This document shows, piece after piece, positions 47,238-58,303 of a stretch of 64,000 bases of DNA. The notes under the pieces are model-generated. The model ran no database searches. It was given only the letters and a program-made list of their open reading frames with translations, and had not been told where the DNA came from. This DNA is from Stenocarpella maydis (taxonomy: Eukaryota > Ascomycota > Sordariomycetes > Diaporthales > Diaporthaceae): contig NQMI01000022.1 in assembly GCA_002270565.1 (NCBI GenBank), forward strand, positions 186,001-250,000, given 5' to 3'. Position 1 is the stretch's first letter; each line of letters begins with the position of its first letter. Position numbers and translations under genes: made by a program.

Positions 47238-48858
47238 ATGGGTGCAGTCGCCCCGAATCTCGTCGAACTGCGCCAGCGGCTGGAGCGACTCGCGGTGCCA
47301 TCTGTCTTCCCGGACACCCCAGACTTCAAGAAGCTGGCCCAGTCTTACAATAGAGTATTTTCCTACAAACCGGCGGTCATCTGTCTCCCAGAAAACGACA
47401 ACGACGTAGCCAATGCCATAAAGACTGCTCGGCAGGTTTCCATCAAGGTGCAACCGAAAGGAGGTGGCCATAGTTACGCTGCGTACAGCTCCGGCGGCCA
47501 GAACGGCAGCCTCATACTGCATATGAGGAACTTCTCTACTGTCAGCCTCGACACCGAGACTAATATAGCTGTTGTTGGCGCCGGCGTTCGTTTGGGGCAG
47601 CTCGCGACAGAGCTCTTCCGACAGGGACAGCGCGCTGTCCCTCACGGCACGATAAAGAACGTCGGAGTAGCAGGCCATTTCTCCCACGGCGGCTACGGAT
47701 ACCAATCGAGAGCATGGGGTCTGGCCGTGGACTCTATCTGCGGTCTGGATGTGGTCCTGGCTGACGGTCGTCTACTGCACGTCACGGACAACGACCACCC
47801 AGAGCTCTTCTATGCCCTTCGTGGGGCCGCAGACTCCTTTGGTGTCATCCTGCGTTTCCATCTGAGGACGGTACCAGCTCCCGAGGAGGTGGTATTATTC
47901 TCATACGATATCGAAGGCATTCTAGAGGATGTTGAAGAATCTACTTCTGCGTTTTTGAGCATCCAGCAGGTTATGCAGGATGCCAACGTCGTCGACCGCA
48001 ACCTTTCCTTCGGGTTCTACGTACACAACGAGTCATGGACAATATGGGGAGTCTTCCTGAGAGATCAAGGCCTTTTCGAGGCCAAAGTAAGTGCCACATG
48101 TCCCATTACCAGTCTTTGCCCGTGTGATATTGGAGTTTGCTACCTGGCTTCAGACGACTAACTGGCCGCGACTGCTACAGATTGCACCAGCCCTACTTCG
48201 CGGCTTTAAGCGTCCCGTCAAGAAGTTTGTAAAGACTATGGCATGGCTCGATTCGCTAGCTTGGTTCTCCGGTAACCACTCCAACGATTCTACAGAGGAA
48301 GCATTCGACACCTTCTACGCTCAGAGCGTACTTATTCCAGAACAGACATCATTCGACGAGAGGGGCCTTCGCACCTACTTTGAGACTATGCGGAGCGTCA
48401 AGCTTGACCCATCCCAGGTCAGTACTCCTACACCCGTATATGAGCATCGGACTAATTTGTACTGAGTGTGTTGCGCAAAGTTTTGGTATGCTGTTATCAA
48501 CGTCCACGGCGGCGCTGACTCACAGATAACATCTATACCTGCCACTGCATCTTCCTATAGTCACAGGGAGATGCTCTGGGTCATACAACACTATGGATAC
48601 TCAACTAACCATCTGCCGCCTTTGCTGGATTCCACGAAGACTGCAATTGCACGCCTAACAAAGGCCGCCAGAGCTGGTGTTCCCGCATCAATGTTGAGGG
48701 CTGAGCCGAATTACCAGGACGCAGACATGGATCGCGAAACTGCCCACGATCTTCATTATGGACGAGATACCATGAAGCGTCTTGAGGCTCTAAAGCGCGA
48801 GATAGATCCCTTAGAAGTCTTCTGGAACCCACAGTCGATCCGACCAAAGGCGGATTGA
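47238..48858 (+). CDS. BBE-like FAD-linked oxidase (PCMH type), 487 aa
   Basis: A flavin-dependent oxidase related to glucooligosaccharide oxidase and berberine bridge enzyme. Exons are 47238-48086, 48181-48417 and 48481-48858, all phase 0. Intron 1 is 94 bp with a CTACAG acceptor. Intron 2 is 63 bp with an ACTAAT branch point and a weaker CAAAG acceptor, chosen because it alone keeps the frame. The N-terminal FAD domain has KGGGHSY with His78, the expected site of covalent FAD linkage. The second linkage site, Cys in double-linked members, is Ile139 here (HGTIKNVGVAGH), so single covalent attachment is inferred. The C-terminal substrate domain ends with the BBE motif region (EVFWNPQSI). No signal peptide is present, unlike secreted sugar oxidases, so it probably acts inside the cell. 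Substrate unknown; such enzymes often sit in metabolite clusters. Confidence 0.86.
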
Positions 48859-49014
48859 CGGAAAGAGAGAGCGCCGCGCCTTGTTGCATAGGTACTCCCT
48901 CAGGTTACTGCTCTGTTCCTGTTGCCAAACCCAGCAGGACAGAACCCTTGTCAACCACCAGCAGGTTGGGATACAAGGACAAAAGGAAAAACGGCCCAGC
49001 CTTCTATCTCTTGG

Positions 49015-49698
49015 TCACCATTTGACAGGCTCGTCGTTTCTCGTGGCCAGAGCCATCGCCACGGGCCACTCAACGGTGACCTGTCCGCCAGATGAGTGCA
49101 CAATACCCTCCAACTCCTTCCACTCGTCCGTCTCCCACGTCCGTGGGCCGAACCTCATCTGGCAACTCGCCAGGAAGCACCGGGTTTCAGTGTCACCGCG
49201 GTGGACCCAGTCGCGTTGGACCCAGTCGCGTTCGGCGCGTCAAAGTAGTGAAATACCACTGTCTAAGGTCTCCCGTCAGCCGTCCAATTAGACCATCTTT
49301 GATTGACCCATATCCCTAGCCCACAGGCTTTTTGGTCAAGGCTTGACCGAGTGGATAGAGGGGGATCTTGACCGTGGAATGAACATACTGGCCACAGACG
49401 CGAAATCGGTTGACGACGGGGGTAGTGGGTTGTGCAGAAACTCTGCAGGGCTGTGTATGAAGGTGAACCTCGGCCCATTCTCGGCCGGTGATGCAGAAGG
49501 TGGCAGCATGTCTTTCGCAGCCTTGAGGTTCGCCCTGCCGTGGTCGCTTACGACAACCTCCTTGAAGTAGAGGGCAAGCCTTCGGGCTATGGGGCATGGG
49601 CCTTGTGGGTGCCAGAAGAAGATTTGTGAGCACACGGCTTCAGGATCACAAGTTAGGAGGAGTGGCATTGGGGTATATGCACTCACTGGCGCCGGCAA
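49015..49698 (-). pseudogene. Decayed SAM-dependent methyltransferase
   Basis: Two fragments of a class-I methyltransferase lie in order on the minus strand. The upstream one (about 49380-49640) reads PIARRLALYFKEVVVSD, then FTFIHSPAEFLH, resembling the SAM-binding strand-loop region and the following strand, but the Gly-rich DxGxG motif before it is garbled. The downstream one (49015-49240) reads FGPRTWETDEWKELE and ends VTVEWPVAMALATRN, which I recognise as the C-terminus of fungal trans-aconitate-type methyltransferases. Between them only about 150 bp remain where over 100 residues are expected, and a TGA lies in frame just before the second fragment with no splice acceptor to bypass it. 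Hence deletion plus stops: a relic. It lies tail to tail with the FAD oxidase. Confidence 0.62.
49201..49230. repeat. 15-bp tandem duplication in the methyltransferase relic
   Basis: Two adjacent 15-bp units differ only at the first base (G or T, then TGGACCCAGTCGCG). On the minus strand they duplicate a five-residue unit, Arg-Asp-Trp-Val-Gln/His. Confidence 0.8.
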
Positions 49699-51874
49699 CG
49701 TGGGCAGATCACGACATCCCGTTTCTTTGGTCCCGGTGGTAGGATAGCCTTTTCTAATTTTTTTCTTTCTTTCAGAAGTGCATCATTCCCAGTAACAAAA
49801 CTGTTGGGGAGTTCTCTACATTTACAGGCTCTCGTGTTACAGGACTCTTGCGTATTCAGGTATGGCTCCGTTACTTCCTAATGTCATCTCATTGCGATAC
49901 GATATAAGATGCAGCTGAAACTTTCCGCTCTCCTGATAGGAAAATGAAGGAATACCAAGGCATTGCGGAAGACAAGAGACGGGACACACTCACCACATAT
50001 CGGACATGCTGTCGGGGTAGAGAGGCCGGAACCGATGGTATGCTTCCCAGTCCAAGTCCTTGAAGGCGAAGGGATATTTCACTTGTCTCTTGCCGTTTGG
50101 GGACAAGTCTGCCTCGTGTGCCTCTTCAAGGGCAGTGGATGTATTTGCCATGAGCCTGGCCGTGGTAAGCTTTGAGTTTTATTGTTTAGCCAACATTGGG
50201 GGCGCCTTGCTATCGAAGGCCGCCGCGTCTATATTTCAGGCTCGTGGAAAAGAAAAGCTCGGTTGTCAAACATAAAATCTGGCCGAGAAACTTCGGATCG
50301 CTCGAGGGCTCTATATGAAGCAGCGAAACAAGGAAGAATTTGAGATGGGAGGCGGGTCTATCTCCTAAGTAGACCCCAGAGTCACTCGGGATGGTTTAGG
50401 GATCACTGGCCTTTGCCGCGCATGTGCCCAACCTCGCCGTTCACGCCGCCGTGAGCACACTTCTAAAATACCCATTCGCAAAACAAGAAAGCAGTTGTGG
50501 CCGTCATTCCTTGTACCTCTTTTCAAGGGCAGGACTCTGCCGGTACCGAGACAATGGCCCGGCGTCAAGGCAAATGGCAAATGCCGTACGCCAGCACATT
50601 TTGCCCCAGTATCTACAAGCCACGAGCCCACACCACTAGCCAGAAGAACTGCAAGGCTACAGAGAAACGTGCATGTGAATCAGGCGTGACGGCTTCTTCC
50701 ATACATAATTTGACTTCCCTGCAAGAAGGCGGCAAGTTACGAGACAGCGAGACCCCTCTGCTCCCAAAGCGAAGAGATCACCAATCACACTATATCAAAA
50801 TCAAAGCACGCCCGTTGAAGAAGACGCTCAACATGGGGGCAGTGAACCCGGCCGGCCGACGTGGCCATCGCCAAGACCTGCCAGTTTGGTGTCGCAAAGG
50901 GGCAAGTCTGGCAAGCAGGATGAATGAAGCCTGGCCCTCAGGCAGGCAACTTATCCTCGGCAATGCTTCGATATTCCCCCTCGAGGCTGAGCACAGCGGA
51001 AAGAACCCGCCACCACATGGTCCCTGTGGCAGTTCCGGGCTTTTCCAATGCCGGGAGTGCATGGTGGTCGGAGGCAAGCATGCTGCGCACGGCCCGGCGT
51101 CGTCTTCTGTTTGTGGGCACCACTCGACGTGACGCTCTTTTCTGTCACACGCCCGGCAATCCGGCAAGATCCCGCCGGCGGCGTTTTCTTCTTCTTCTTT
51201 CTTTTTTGAACACCGTCACTGTTGCCTCGCGTTGTTGTAAGCCTTGCTGCCTTGCTATGATGTCGTAGGATGCATGCAAACCTGGCGCTCCTGGCTATCG
51301 CTTGCCCACGTCCGTGTTCACATTGCCCATGGTCGGCCGAAGGGGTGGCTGTGTGATGCAAGACATGCTTTGTGCGACCACAATTTGACTTGTCGGGACT
51401 AGGTCACTGTCCCCATCCTGGCCTCACCTAGAATCACGGCCGCTGCACGGTCAAACAGTGATCGTCTGATATTGCTCTCCTGTCGGTCCGGGTAGTACCG
51501 AGTTCCTGGGAATCGCAGGCGAGGTAACACCCTCCTTTCGGACCTGGGAGACTTGCCCAGATTTATTAACTAGAGTTGGATATAGTCATTGTATATTATC
51601 AATATGCCAAGAGGCCCGAAATTCCCGCTGACATATCGATTGAGGCTACTTAACATCAGCAAGCTCGTATACATAATGAATTTCTTGATTCCTGGAAAGT
51701 GACATGGGGTAGATTCCATATGCGAAAGGGTATCATGAGCCGTGCGGGTACTTCCCCTTAGCACACAACATAAATAAAACACATCCGTCATTGATTTCCA
51801 TTTCTTGTATGCAGAAAAAAGTTGCCGCTGATGGCCATGCTCAACGCCGGGTTCATCGCTCCCTCAGCACTATA
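49699..51874. other. Gene-free stretch, 2.2 kb
   Basis: No recognisable protein on either strand. Frames up to 211 residues (50497-51132 plus) are not similar to anything known and overlap others in different frames. It includes the 3' flank of the glutamine-synthetase-like gene. Confidence 0.55.
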
Positions 51875-53505
51875 TTACACTGTCTCAATGTAACGTTTCA
51901 TTTCCCTGCAGGAGAGTTAGCCATCTGCGTCAAGGACCAGACATCTTATAGGAGAGGACGATGGACGATGGGTCCATATGGGTCAGCGGTGATCAAGACT
52001 TACCAGTCCGTGACGGCCTCATCCCACAGCCGGATTTCATGCTCCCTCGTGCCGGCGAAATGCTCGACGAACTCATCTCCAAAGACCTCACGAGCGATGC
52101 TTTCTTTCCGGGCAAAGCGCTCCACGGCTTCTTTGAGGGTCTTAGCCAACCGCTCACCCTGGTCTGACTCTCCGCCGATATCATCGCCCTTTCCAAGGGG
52201 CGGGCATGGAATCTCCAATTTCTTTTCAATCCCCCTGATGCCACAGCCAAGGATGGCAGCATAAACGAAGAAAGGATTGGCGTCGGCTCCTGGCACGCGC
52301 ACTTCAAAACGGGTGGCTCCAGGTTTTGACGTTGGTGGTGCGATGATACGTACGGACGCAGCCCTGTGCTCCAGGCCCCATGAGACGGTCACAGGCGCCC
52401 AAAAGTTCTCAACCAGGCGCTTGTAGCTGTTGATGGTAGGGGCAAACATGGGCATGATGTCCGGCAAGCCCTCAAGGAGACCGGCCAGGAAATACCGGCC
52501 AGTGTCGGAGAGCTGGGCGATATCAGGCCATGGTGAGGAGGAATCGCGTTCCTCGCGGACGAGGAGGTTCTTGCCGTCCTTGTCAACCAGGGACACGTGC
52601 ATGTGACCAGAGTTACCAGGCAGGCCCTGCTTTGGCTTCGCCATGAAACATGGGGTGACGTTGTACTTTGTTGCGACCGACTTGACAACGTACTTGAACA
52701 GGCTTGCGCGGTCAGCCATGCCCGAGACGTCACCAAATTCGAGGGCAGCCTCGTAGACACCGGGGCCACTCTCGGTATGCCACCCCTCGATGTTGCAGTG
52801 GAAAGCCTCGCAAGTATTGAAGATGTCATAGTAGTAATCCTTGTTGTGAACCGGCCTCGTTACGCTATAGCCAAACATGCCCTCGGTCAAGGAAGGTAGG
52901 GAGTGTGTCGGATTCTCTTTGAGGTAGGTGGCGGGTGACTGGCCGTCTTCGGGCGTCTTGAATTGGTAGAACTCATATTCGGCTGTGCCGACAGGAGCGG
53001 GTCAGTAATCAGAGGTCTGCTAACAAGTGTGTGCGGCGGCGGCGGGGATGTATTTACCTCCTGCCATGGCGCCCCAGCTCTTGTCGGCCAGCTTGTCGAC
53101 CTGCCTCTTGAGAAGCGACCTTGGGCAAGCACTGAGTGGCTCTTCAGTGTCCGGGTCACGGAAGCTGACGAGGAAGAAGGGCACATTGTCCTCCCAGGGG
53201 ATCCTGCGGAAGCTGGACAAGTCCGGAACAGCAATGAGGTCCCTGTAGCCATTCTCCTTGTTGCTGATTTTGAGCTCCCTGAAGTAGGTCTGATCATGCA
53301 TGTCCCAGCCGAAGATGACGGAGCAGAAGCCGAAGCCAGTCTTTGCGATGGAGAGGAACTTTGTCTTGGAGACCAGCTTCCCGCGCAGGATGCCGTCTAC
53401 GTCGACGCCAGCAAGCTTGACGCAGTTGTCCTCGGCGAGGATCTGAGGAAGAGTCTCGCTGGTGATGTCGCTTGCATCATCGGGGGAGGGTTTTCCGGCA
53501 GCCAT
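51875..53505 (-). CDS. Type-I glutamine-synthetase-like ligase, 485 aa
   Basis: A member of the GS-I superfamily, whose enzymes join ammonia or an amine to the gamma-carboxyl of glutamate using ATP. Exons are 53058-53505, 52004-52982 and 51875-51905. The last holds only ten codons after a split Trp (TG|G, ending KRYIETV); an in-frame stop (TAA) immediately after the GTAAGT donor would wrongly end the protein ten codons early. Visible motifs: an N-terminal beta-grasp with VDVDGILRGK, the metal-binding HTESGPGVYEAAL, NSGHMHVSLVD in the glutamate/ATP region, and RVPGADANPFFVYAAIL. The ordinary fungal ammonium-assimilating enzyme is the shorter type II, so this is a different activity. Its relatives include FluG C-terminal domains, lengsin and gamma-glutamylamide synthetases. 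Predicted cytosolic. Exact substrate unknown. Confidence 0.88.
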
Positions 53506-54739
53506 GATGTGTGTGTCTCGCGAGCCCTCTGCTGTGCAACTATAGGAGGAGGAAACTAGGGGTGCAAGAAGGGAAGACTGCTTGCAAGGTGGATGGAGAT
53601 GCGGGAGTGAGCAGTCTTGTCTGGGCAAGGGAGGCAGAGAGGAAGGGAGAGGAGGCAATAGATCCCGAGCCCGATCCCGTGGGCCTGTTCAGCCCCGGAC
53701 TTGGGAAAGACGGCCCAGGTAGGAGGTACCTCCCAGGGCATCATCTCGTGGGGCTTGCTCATCCCTACAAGCAGCGAGCGCATCTAGTCTACCCTGGAGA
53801 GATGCCCAGATAAGCCTTCCCCCCGAGATCGCAACGTCATTGGTGGCCCGTGCCTCACCGTCCCCTGCACCGGCCAGCAGTCTTGACTAGGTACGCTAGT
53901 ACGGAGTAGTGGTACAGCTCCAGCGGTGCCTTGATAGTTAGGGAAACTTGTCCAACCTGCCCCTCACCCACGTGAGGTACGTACCCGCGTTATCTGCTCG
54001 GTACCCCTCATTGATATGGGAGCTTCGCCCTTGCCAGCTTCGAAACCGACTTGCTTCCACTGGGGCAGCTTGAGCTTCTCAATTGCCCAAGCAGTTCTGG
54101 CGAGGCCAATGCGCTGACTGATCCATCAATCCGGTGCCATCCAATGGCCATGGCGTCCATTGTCGCATGTGCTTTCTCCGTACTTGGCCCCGCCCTGTGC
54201 AGTACCCGATCCGGTCCGGTGATGGCCCGCGGAGGGCCGAGTCAGGGACTCTCATCGCGTGAGGCATTCAACTGATAAGAGCCCGCGATAGTGTACGGGT
54301 CGACAGTGGTGGATGCTGGGCGGCTTCCTCCAAGGATACATGGATGGCTTGACAAATTCGTCACGTACACGGTCGGACAGTCGGGTGGGCTGGGTGGAAT
54401 TTGTCGTCAGGACAAATCCCGCCATATGTCCTCCACCGTAGTATACCATGTACGATACGGGACGGTCTGCCTGGGAACACCGCCGACAACGGAAGCTGTC
54501 AGCTATCTGCCCTACCCACAGTCTCACAGCGTGTTAACTTGCTAAGGCCTTGGTCAAACTTGCTTCATCTCCGTCTTCCTTCTCTCTCTCTCGCTCCCGA
54601 CAACTCCTTTGTGACCATACTCGCTGTGACACTCAGAACACCTCGGTCTCGCCCTTGAGCGCTTGACCATACTGTGTGCATCCTTCCTGCGACAGAATCA
54701 CCCGTCTTTGAGAACTGCACACCAGAGAGTAAAGCAAAC
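53506..54739. other. Divergent intergenic region, GS-like / SDR
   Basis: A 1.2-kb spacer between two start codons containing both promoters. No recognisable protein or clear TATA box. A pyrimidine-rich tract (TCTCTCTCTC-type) lies about 150 bp before the SDR start, a common fungal promoter feature. Confidence 0.5.
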
Positions 54740-55748
54740 ATGGCACGACTTTCTGGAAAGAACGCCATCGTCACCGGCGCTGCTGGGTGAGCACACTCTA
54801 TGCCTCTGGCTTTAAGAGCCTCCCCTCCTCTGCGCTGTCAACCCGTCACGCCTGCTGACCATGGTGGCTTCGTCCAGTGGCATCGGCCTCGAGACCTCCA
54901 TCCTCTTCGCCAAGGAGGGAGCCTACGTCCTCATGGCTGACATCTCAGCCCCCGCCCTCGAGAAGGCCAAGGCCAAGGTGCTGCAGCTCGTGCCCTCGGC
55001 AAAGGTCGACACGGCCCTCTGTGACGTCTCCAAGGAGCCCCAGGTGCAGGCCCTGGTCGAGAAGCTCGACCCGGCCGGCGGCGTGGACGTCATGTTCAAC
55101 AACGCGGGCATCATGCACGGCCGGGACGCCGACGCCGTCGAGACCCCGGAGGAGATCTGGGACCTGACCCAGAACATCAACGTCAAGGGCGTCTGGTTCG
55201 GCTGCAAGCACGCCGTGCTGTCCCTGCGCCGCCACAACAAGAAAAAGGGCTCCATCATAAACACCGCCTCCGTCGTCGCCCTCGTCGGCGCCGCCACCCC
55301 GCAGCTCGCCTACACCGCCTCCAAGGGCGCCGTCCTCGCCCTGACCAGGGAGCTCGCCATGGTCCACGCCCGCGACGGCTACCGCTTCAACAGCCTGTGC
55401 CCCGCGCCCCTCAACACCCCGCTGCTGCAGGACTGGCTGGGCGACGACAAGGAGAAGAGGCTGAGGCGCGAGGTCCACTTCCCCACCGGCCGGTTCGGCG
55501 AGGCCATCGAGCAGGCCCAGGCCGTCTTGTTCCTGGCGAGCGACGAGAGCAGCTTCGTCAATGGTCATGTGAGTGGTCCCCGGTCCTGCAAGGTTGCGAG
55601 CTCTGTATTACCACGAGAGCAGATACTAATGCAGCTCACGTAGGACATGGTGGTTGATGGCGGTATGACCAAGGCATATGTCACACCTGAGGGGCCTGCA
55701 AGCGCTGCACCGGTTAACAACGCATCCAAGGACTCCCTCGACGCGTAA
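54740..55748 (+). CDS. Classical short-chain dehydrogenase/reductase, 280 aa
   Basis: An NAD(P)-dependent oxidoreductase with a Rossmann fold. Exons are 54740-54786, 54878-55568 and 55644-55748, with introns of 91 and 75 bp; the first exon codes only 15 residues plus a split Gly. Cofactor motif TGAAGGIG at 12-19, Asp37 after the second strand (favouring NAD over NADP), NNAG at 90-93, catalytic Ser147 and YTASK with Tyr161 and Lys165 are all present, so it should be active. CPAPLNTPLL near 215 is the usual substrate-lid region. It has no targeting signal, so it is probably cytosolic. It is convergent with the methylisocitrate lyase gene, 315 bp away. Substrate cannot be assigned; a role linked to the neighbouring methylcitrate genes is unproven. 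Confidence 0.9.
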
Positions 55749-55919
55749 AGTGGTTCGAGAGGCAGGCCATGGCAGCTGTCACTGTGCAGGTCCTGCGGCT
55801 TAGAGAATGGCGGTAGAAGGAACCCAGACGAATACTGGCGTCTTAGATATACCCACCGGTGGAGGCGGCAGACAAATGCCCCCGAAAAACCAAAACATCC
55901 CCCCCACCCCTCCAAAAAA

Positions 55920-55931
55920 AATAAAAATAAA
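55920..55931 (+). terminator. Polyadenylation signal pair after the SDR gene
   Basis: Two abutting AATAAA hexamers in an A-rich run, about 170 bases beyond the SDR stop and before the convergent lyase gene. Typical placement for a 3'-end signal. Confidence 0.55.
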
Positions 55932-56063
55932 AACCGGGCCACACCGTGATCGATTTATTGTAAGCTGTTTTGATGTCATGAGCCATGCCTTGCCTCGGTC
56001 ATATTGCCCCCCGCTCAGTGTGCCACCTCCGATATACAACGCTCTCTAATGTGATTATCTACC

Positions 56064-57952
56064 TCAAAATTGGCCCTCAGTGTTCCCCTCGCCCATGCTC
56101 TTGCTCCCGGAGCTCCCGCTCTGGATGGCGCCAACGATGCCATCCATATAGCTGGCGCCGCTCCACTTCTGGTGCGTCAGCACATCGACTCCAAGGTCCT
56201 TCTCACGCCTTTGCACAAGGTTCACGTATGCCAGCATGCCATCCTTCTTGAAGTCCCTCGCCAGCTCGCTCGTGATCGTCGCCGTGCTATGCAGCCCCGC
56301 GAGGGAGATCAGCTGTATGACGAACCCCTCCTTGGCGATGTCCCAGATGAACGACTTCAGCTTATCCTCGGTGAAACCATGTGCCATCCAGTTGAAGGAC
56401 GGGCTCAGGTTGTATACCAGACCCTTGCCGGGGTGGGCGGCTCTGACGGTACGCCCGAGCTTGGTGCAGACCTCAACATTAGGGTCTCCCGTCTCCACCC
56501 AGAGGAGGTCCGCGTATGGCCCGAACGCAATTGACCTCTTGGTCGCGGCTTCCATGCCGGCCTTGTAGTGGTAGAAACCCTCGCGCGTGCGAGGGACATC
56601 CCAGTCGAAGAAGACCTCCTTGCCGCTCTGGCTGAGGCTTGCGGCGAGGGCACGCCGGCCCGCCAGGCCCATGTTGCGATGCTCCCTGACCGTGCTCTCG
56701 TACTTTGCGACGTCGCCACCCTCCGCCGCGAGGTGCGCCACGGCCGCCTCGTCGAAAGTGACCAGCTTCGTCTTCTTGACCCACTCGGCCTCGAACGCGT
56801 CGATCTCCGGGCCCGAGGCGCCGGCGGCTTCCATCTCCTGCAGGGTCTCCGCCAGGGGCTTGATCTCGGGGTCCGCCACGCCCAGGATGAACTCGTGGTC
56901 GCGCACGTCGATGGAGCTGCTCAGCAGCCTGCCGCTCTCCGAGTCTGTGCGGGCGATGACGAGGTTCTCGGAGCCCATGACGTCCCACTGGAAGCGCGCC
57001 GCGACGAGGCGGTTGATGTGCTCCCCGACGGGGACGAGGACCTTGCCCGCCAGGTGGCCACACTTCTTTCCGCCGTGGAGCTGGTCCTCGAAGTGCACGG
57101 CCGCGGCGCCATTCTCGGCGAACAGCTTGGCCAGCTTCAATACCGCCGTCAGGCCGCCGTGGCCCGTGTCACCATCGGCAACGATGGGCCTGAAGTAATC
57201 GACGTACGGTGTCTTGGCCCGCTCGGACGGGGTGAGCTTCCGGCGCAGATCCCACTGTTTACGGTCGTGCATGGACTGGGCCTTGAACATGCGCTGGACT
57301 TGGTTTGGTACGGTATTGTACGGGTAGTCGCCAAAGTCTGGTGAGACCTCGTTGGTGGAGGTCAGGGTGGAGGAGCACGCCCAGCCGGAGAGGTATAGGA
57401 CCTCTTGGTGGGGGGCTTGCTGGGTCATCTGGACCGGATCGATAGCGCCCACTGCGGAAGAGGCACACACAGAATATCAGCACAAATCCGAGACGGGTTG
57501 GACAGAGAGACAAGTGAGGTTGGCGGCTCACTGGTATGAATAGGCTCGCCGGCGCTCAACCTTTCCTGGATCAAGTTCCACAGCTTCCTGGCCATCAGGG
57601 AGCTGGGGTAACTCTGCTGGAGAGAGCCTCGTTTTGACACGACATCTGAGGCAGTATATGGCCTCTTGATGCCGGCATACCTTGAGGTAGACCACCATTC
57701 CTCGACATCTCTGATTTGCTGCTGGTAGAGGGCATCTTCTGGAGGGCCTGCCTTGTCATGCTCTGAGAGGATGTGGAAGGAGTCTGACGGCAGCGAGCTG
57801 GTTATGGGCGGGGAGACGGGTGGCAGCGAGGTCATTCTTGGTGCCGTCGAGGACAAGAGTCGGAACGAAGCCTGAAAGACTGGGCTGCGGGTGGTCATGG
57901 ACAACCTGGGCGTTGCCCTCTTGGAGACAGAGGCTGATAGTGTGCGCAGCAT
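56064..57952 (-). CDS. mclA: 2-methylisocitrate lyase, mitochondrial, 602 aa
   Basis: Splits 2-methylisocitrate into pyruvate and succinate, the last step of the methylcitrate cycle. Exons are 57532-57952 and 56064-57451 with an 80-bp intron (split codon A|TG). The first roughly 50 residues form an Arg/Ser-rich presequence ([17 protein letters not shown]), fitting mitochondrial import. The isocitrate-lyase core follows: [10 protein letters not shown], the ADGDTGHGG metal-binding loop, [14 protein letters not shown] with catalytic Cys near residue 271, and YNLSPSFNW. The presequence and the sequence [14 protein letters not shown] favour methylisocitrate lyase over the peroxisomal isocitrate lyase, and no C-terminal peroxisome signal is present. 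Divergence from a methylcitrate synthase gene supports this strongly. The symbol follows Aspergillus usage. Confidence 0.88.
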
Positions 57953-58155
57953 GCTGGTCCTCGCTTGTGGAATCCCCTATTCAGCGGGCGGCGCGAAGAG
58001 ACGGTAATATCTGGACGCTACGAAAAGTAATGTGCCGAGAAACACTGAGAAAACGTTGACTGGAATAGCGAGGGCCTGCTGTGCAGCAGTACCGGGACGA
58101 AGCCGCTCGGCCGAAGCCGCCGATTCGGAGCCGCTCAGGCCGCGGAACAGCAGCG

Positions 58156-58161
58156 CCGAGG
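58156..58161 (-). promoter_or_regulatory. CCTCGG motif 1 (fatty-acid regulator type)
   Basis: CCGAGG on the plus strand, CCTCGG on the minus strand. CCTCGG is the core bound by Aspergillus FarA/FarB-type zinc-cluster regulators of fatty-acid use. Binding here is not shown. Confidence 0.5.
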
Positions 58162-58179
58162 CCCAGGAGGAAATAAATG

Positions 58180-58184
58180 ATTGG
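58180..58184 (-). promoter_or_regulatory. CCAAT box
   Basis: ATTGG on the plus strand reads CCAAT towards the lyase gene, about 230 bp before its start. A common fungal CBC/HAP-complex site. Confidence 0.4.
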
Positions 58185-58207
58185 GCAATGGACGGTGGGT
58201 CGGCTTG

Positions 58208-58213
58208 CCTCGG
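58208..58213 (+). promoter_or_regulatory. CCTCGG motif 2 (fatty-acid regulator type)
   Basis: Second exact match, in the opposite orientation, near the middle of the shared promoter and about 50 bp from the first. Confidence 0.5.
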
Positions 58214-58297
58214 CTCGTCGGGTGTGGAGGGGAGATCGGGGGGTGCTTTTGGGGAGCCGGGCTAGCTCAACGTCCCCCAAATGGGCTCGAAGCTTGC

Positions 58298-58303
58298 CCG
58301 AGG
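58298..58303 (-). promoter_or_regulatory. CCTCGG motif 3 (fatty-acid regulator type)
   Basis: Third exact match (CCGAGG on plus), about 290 bp from the synthase start. Confidence 0.5.
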
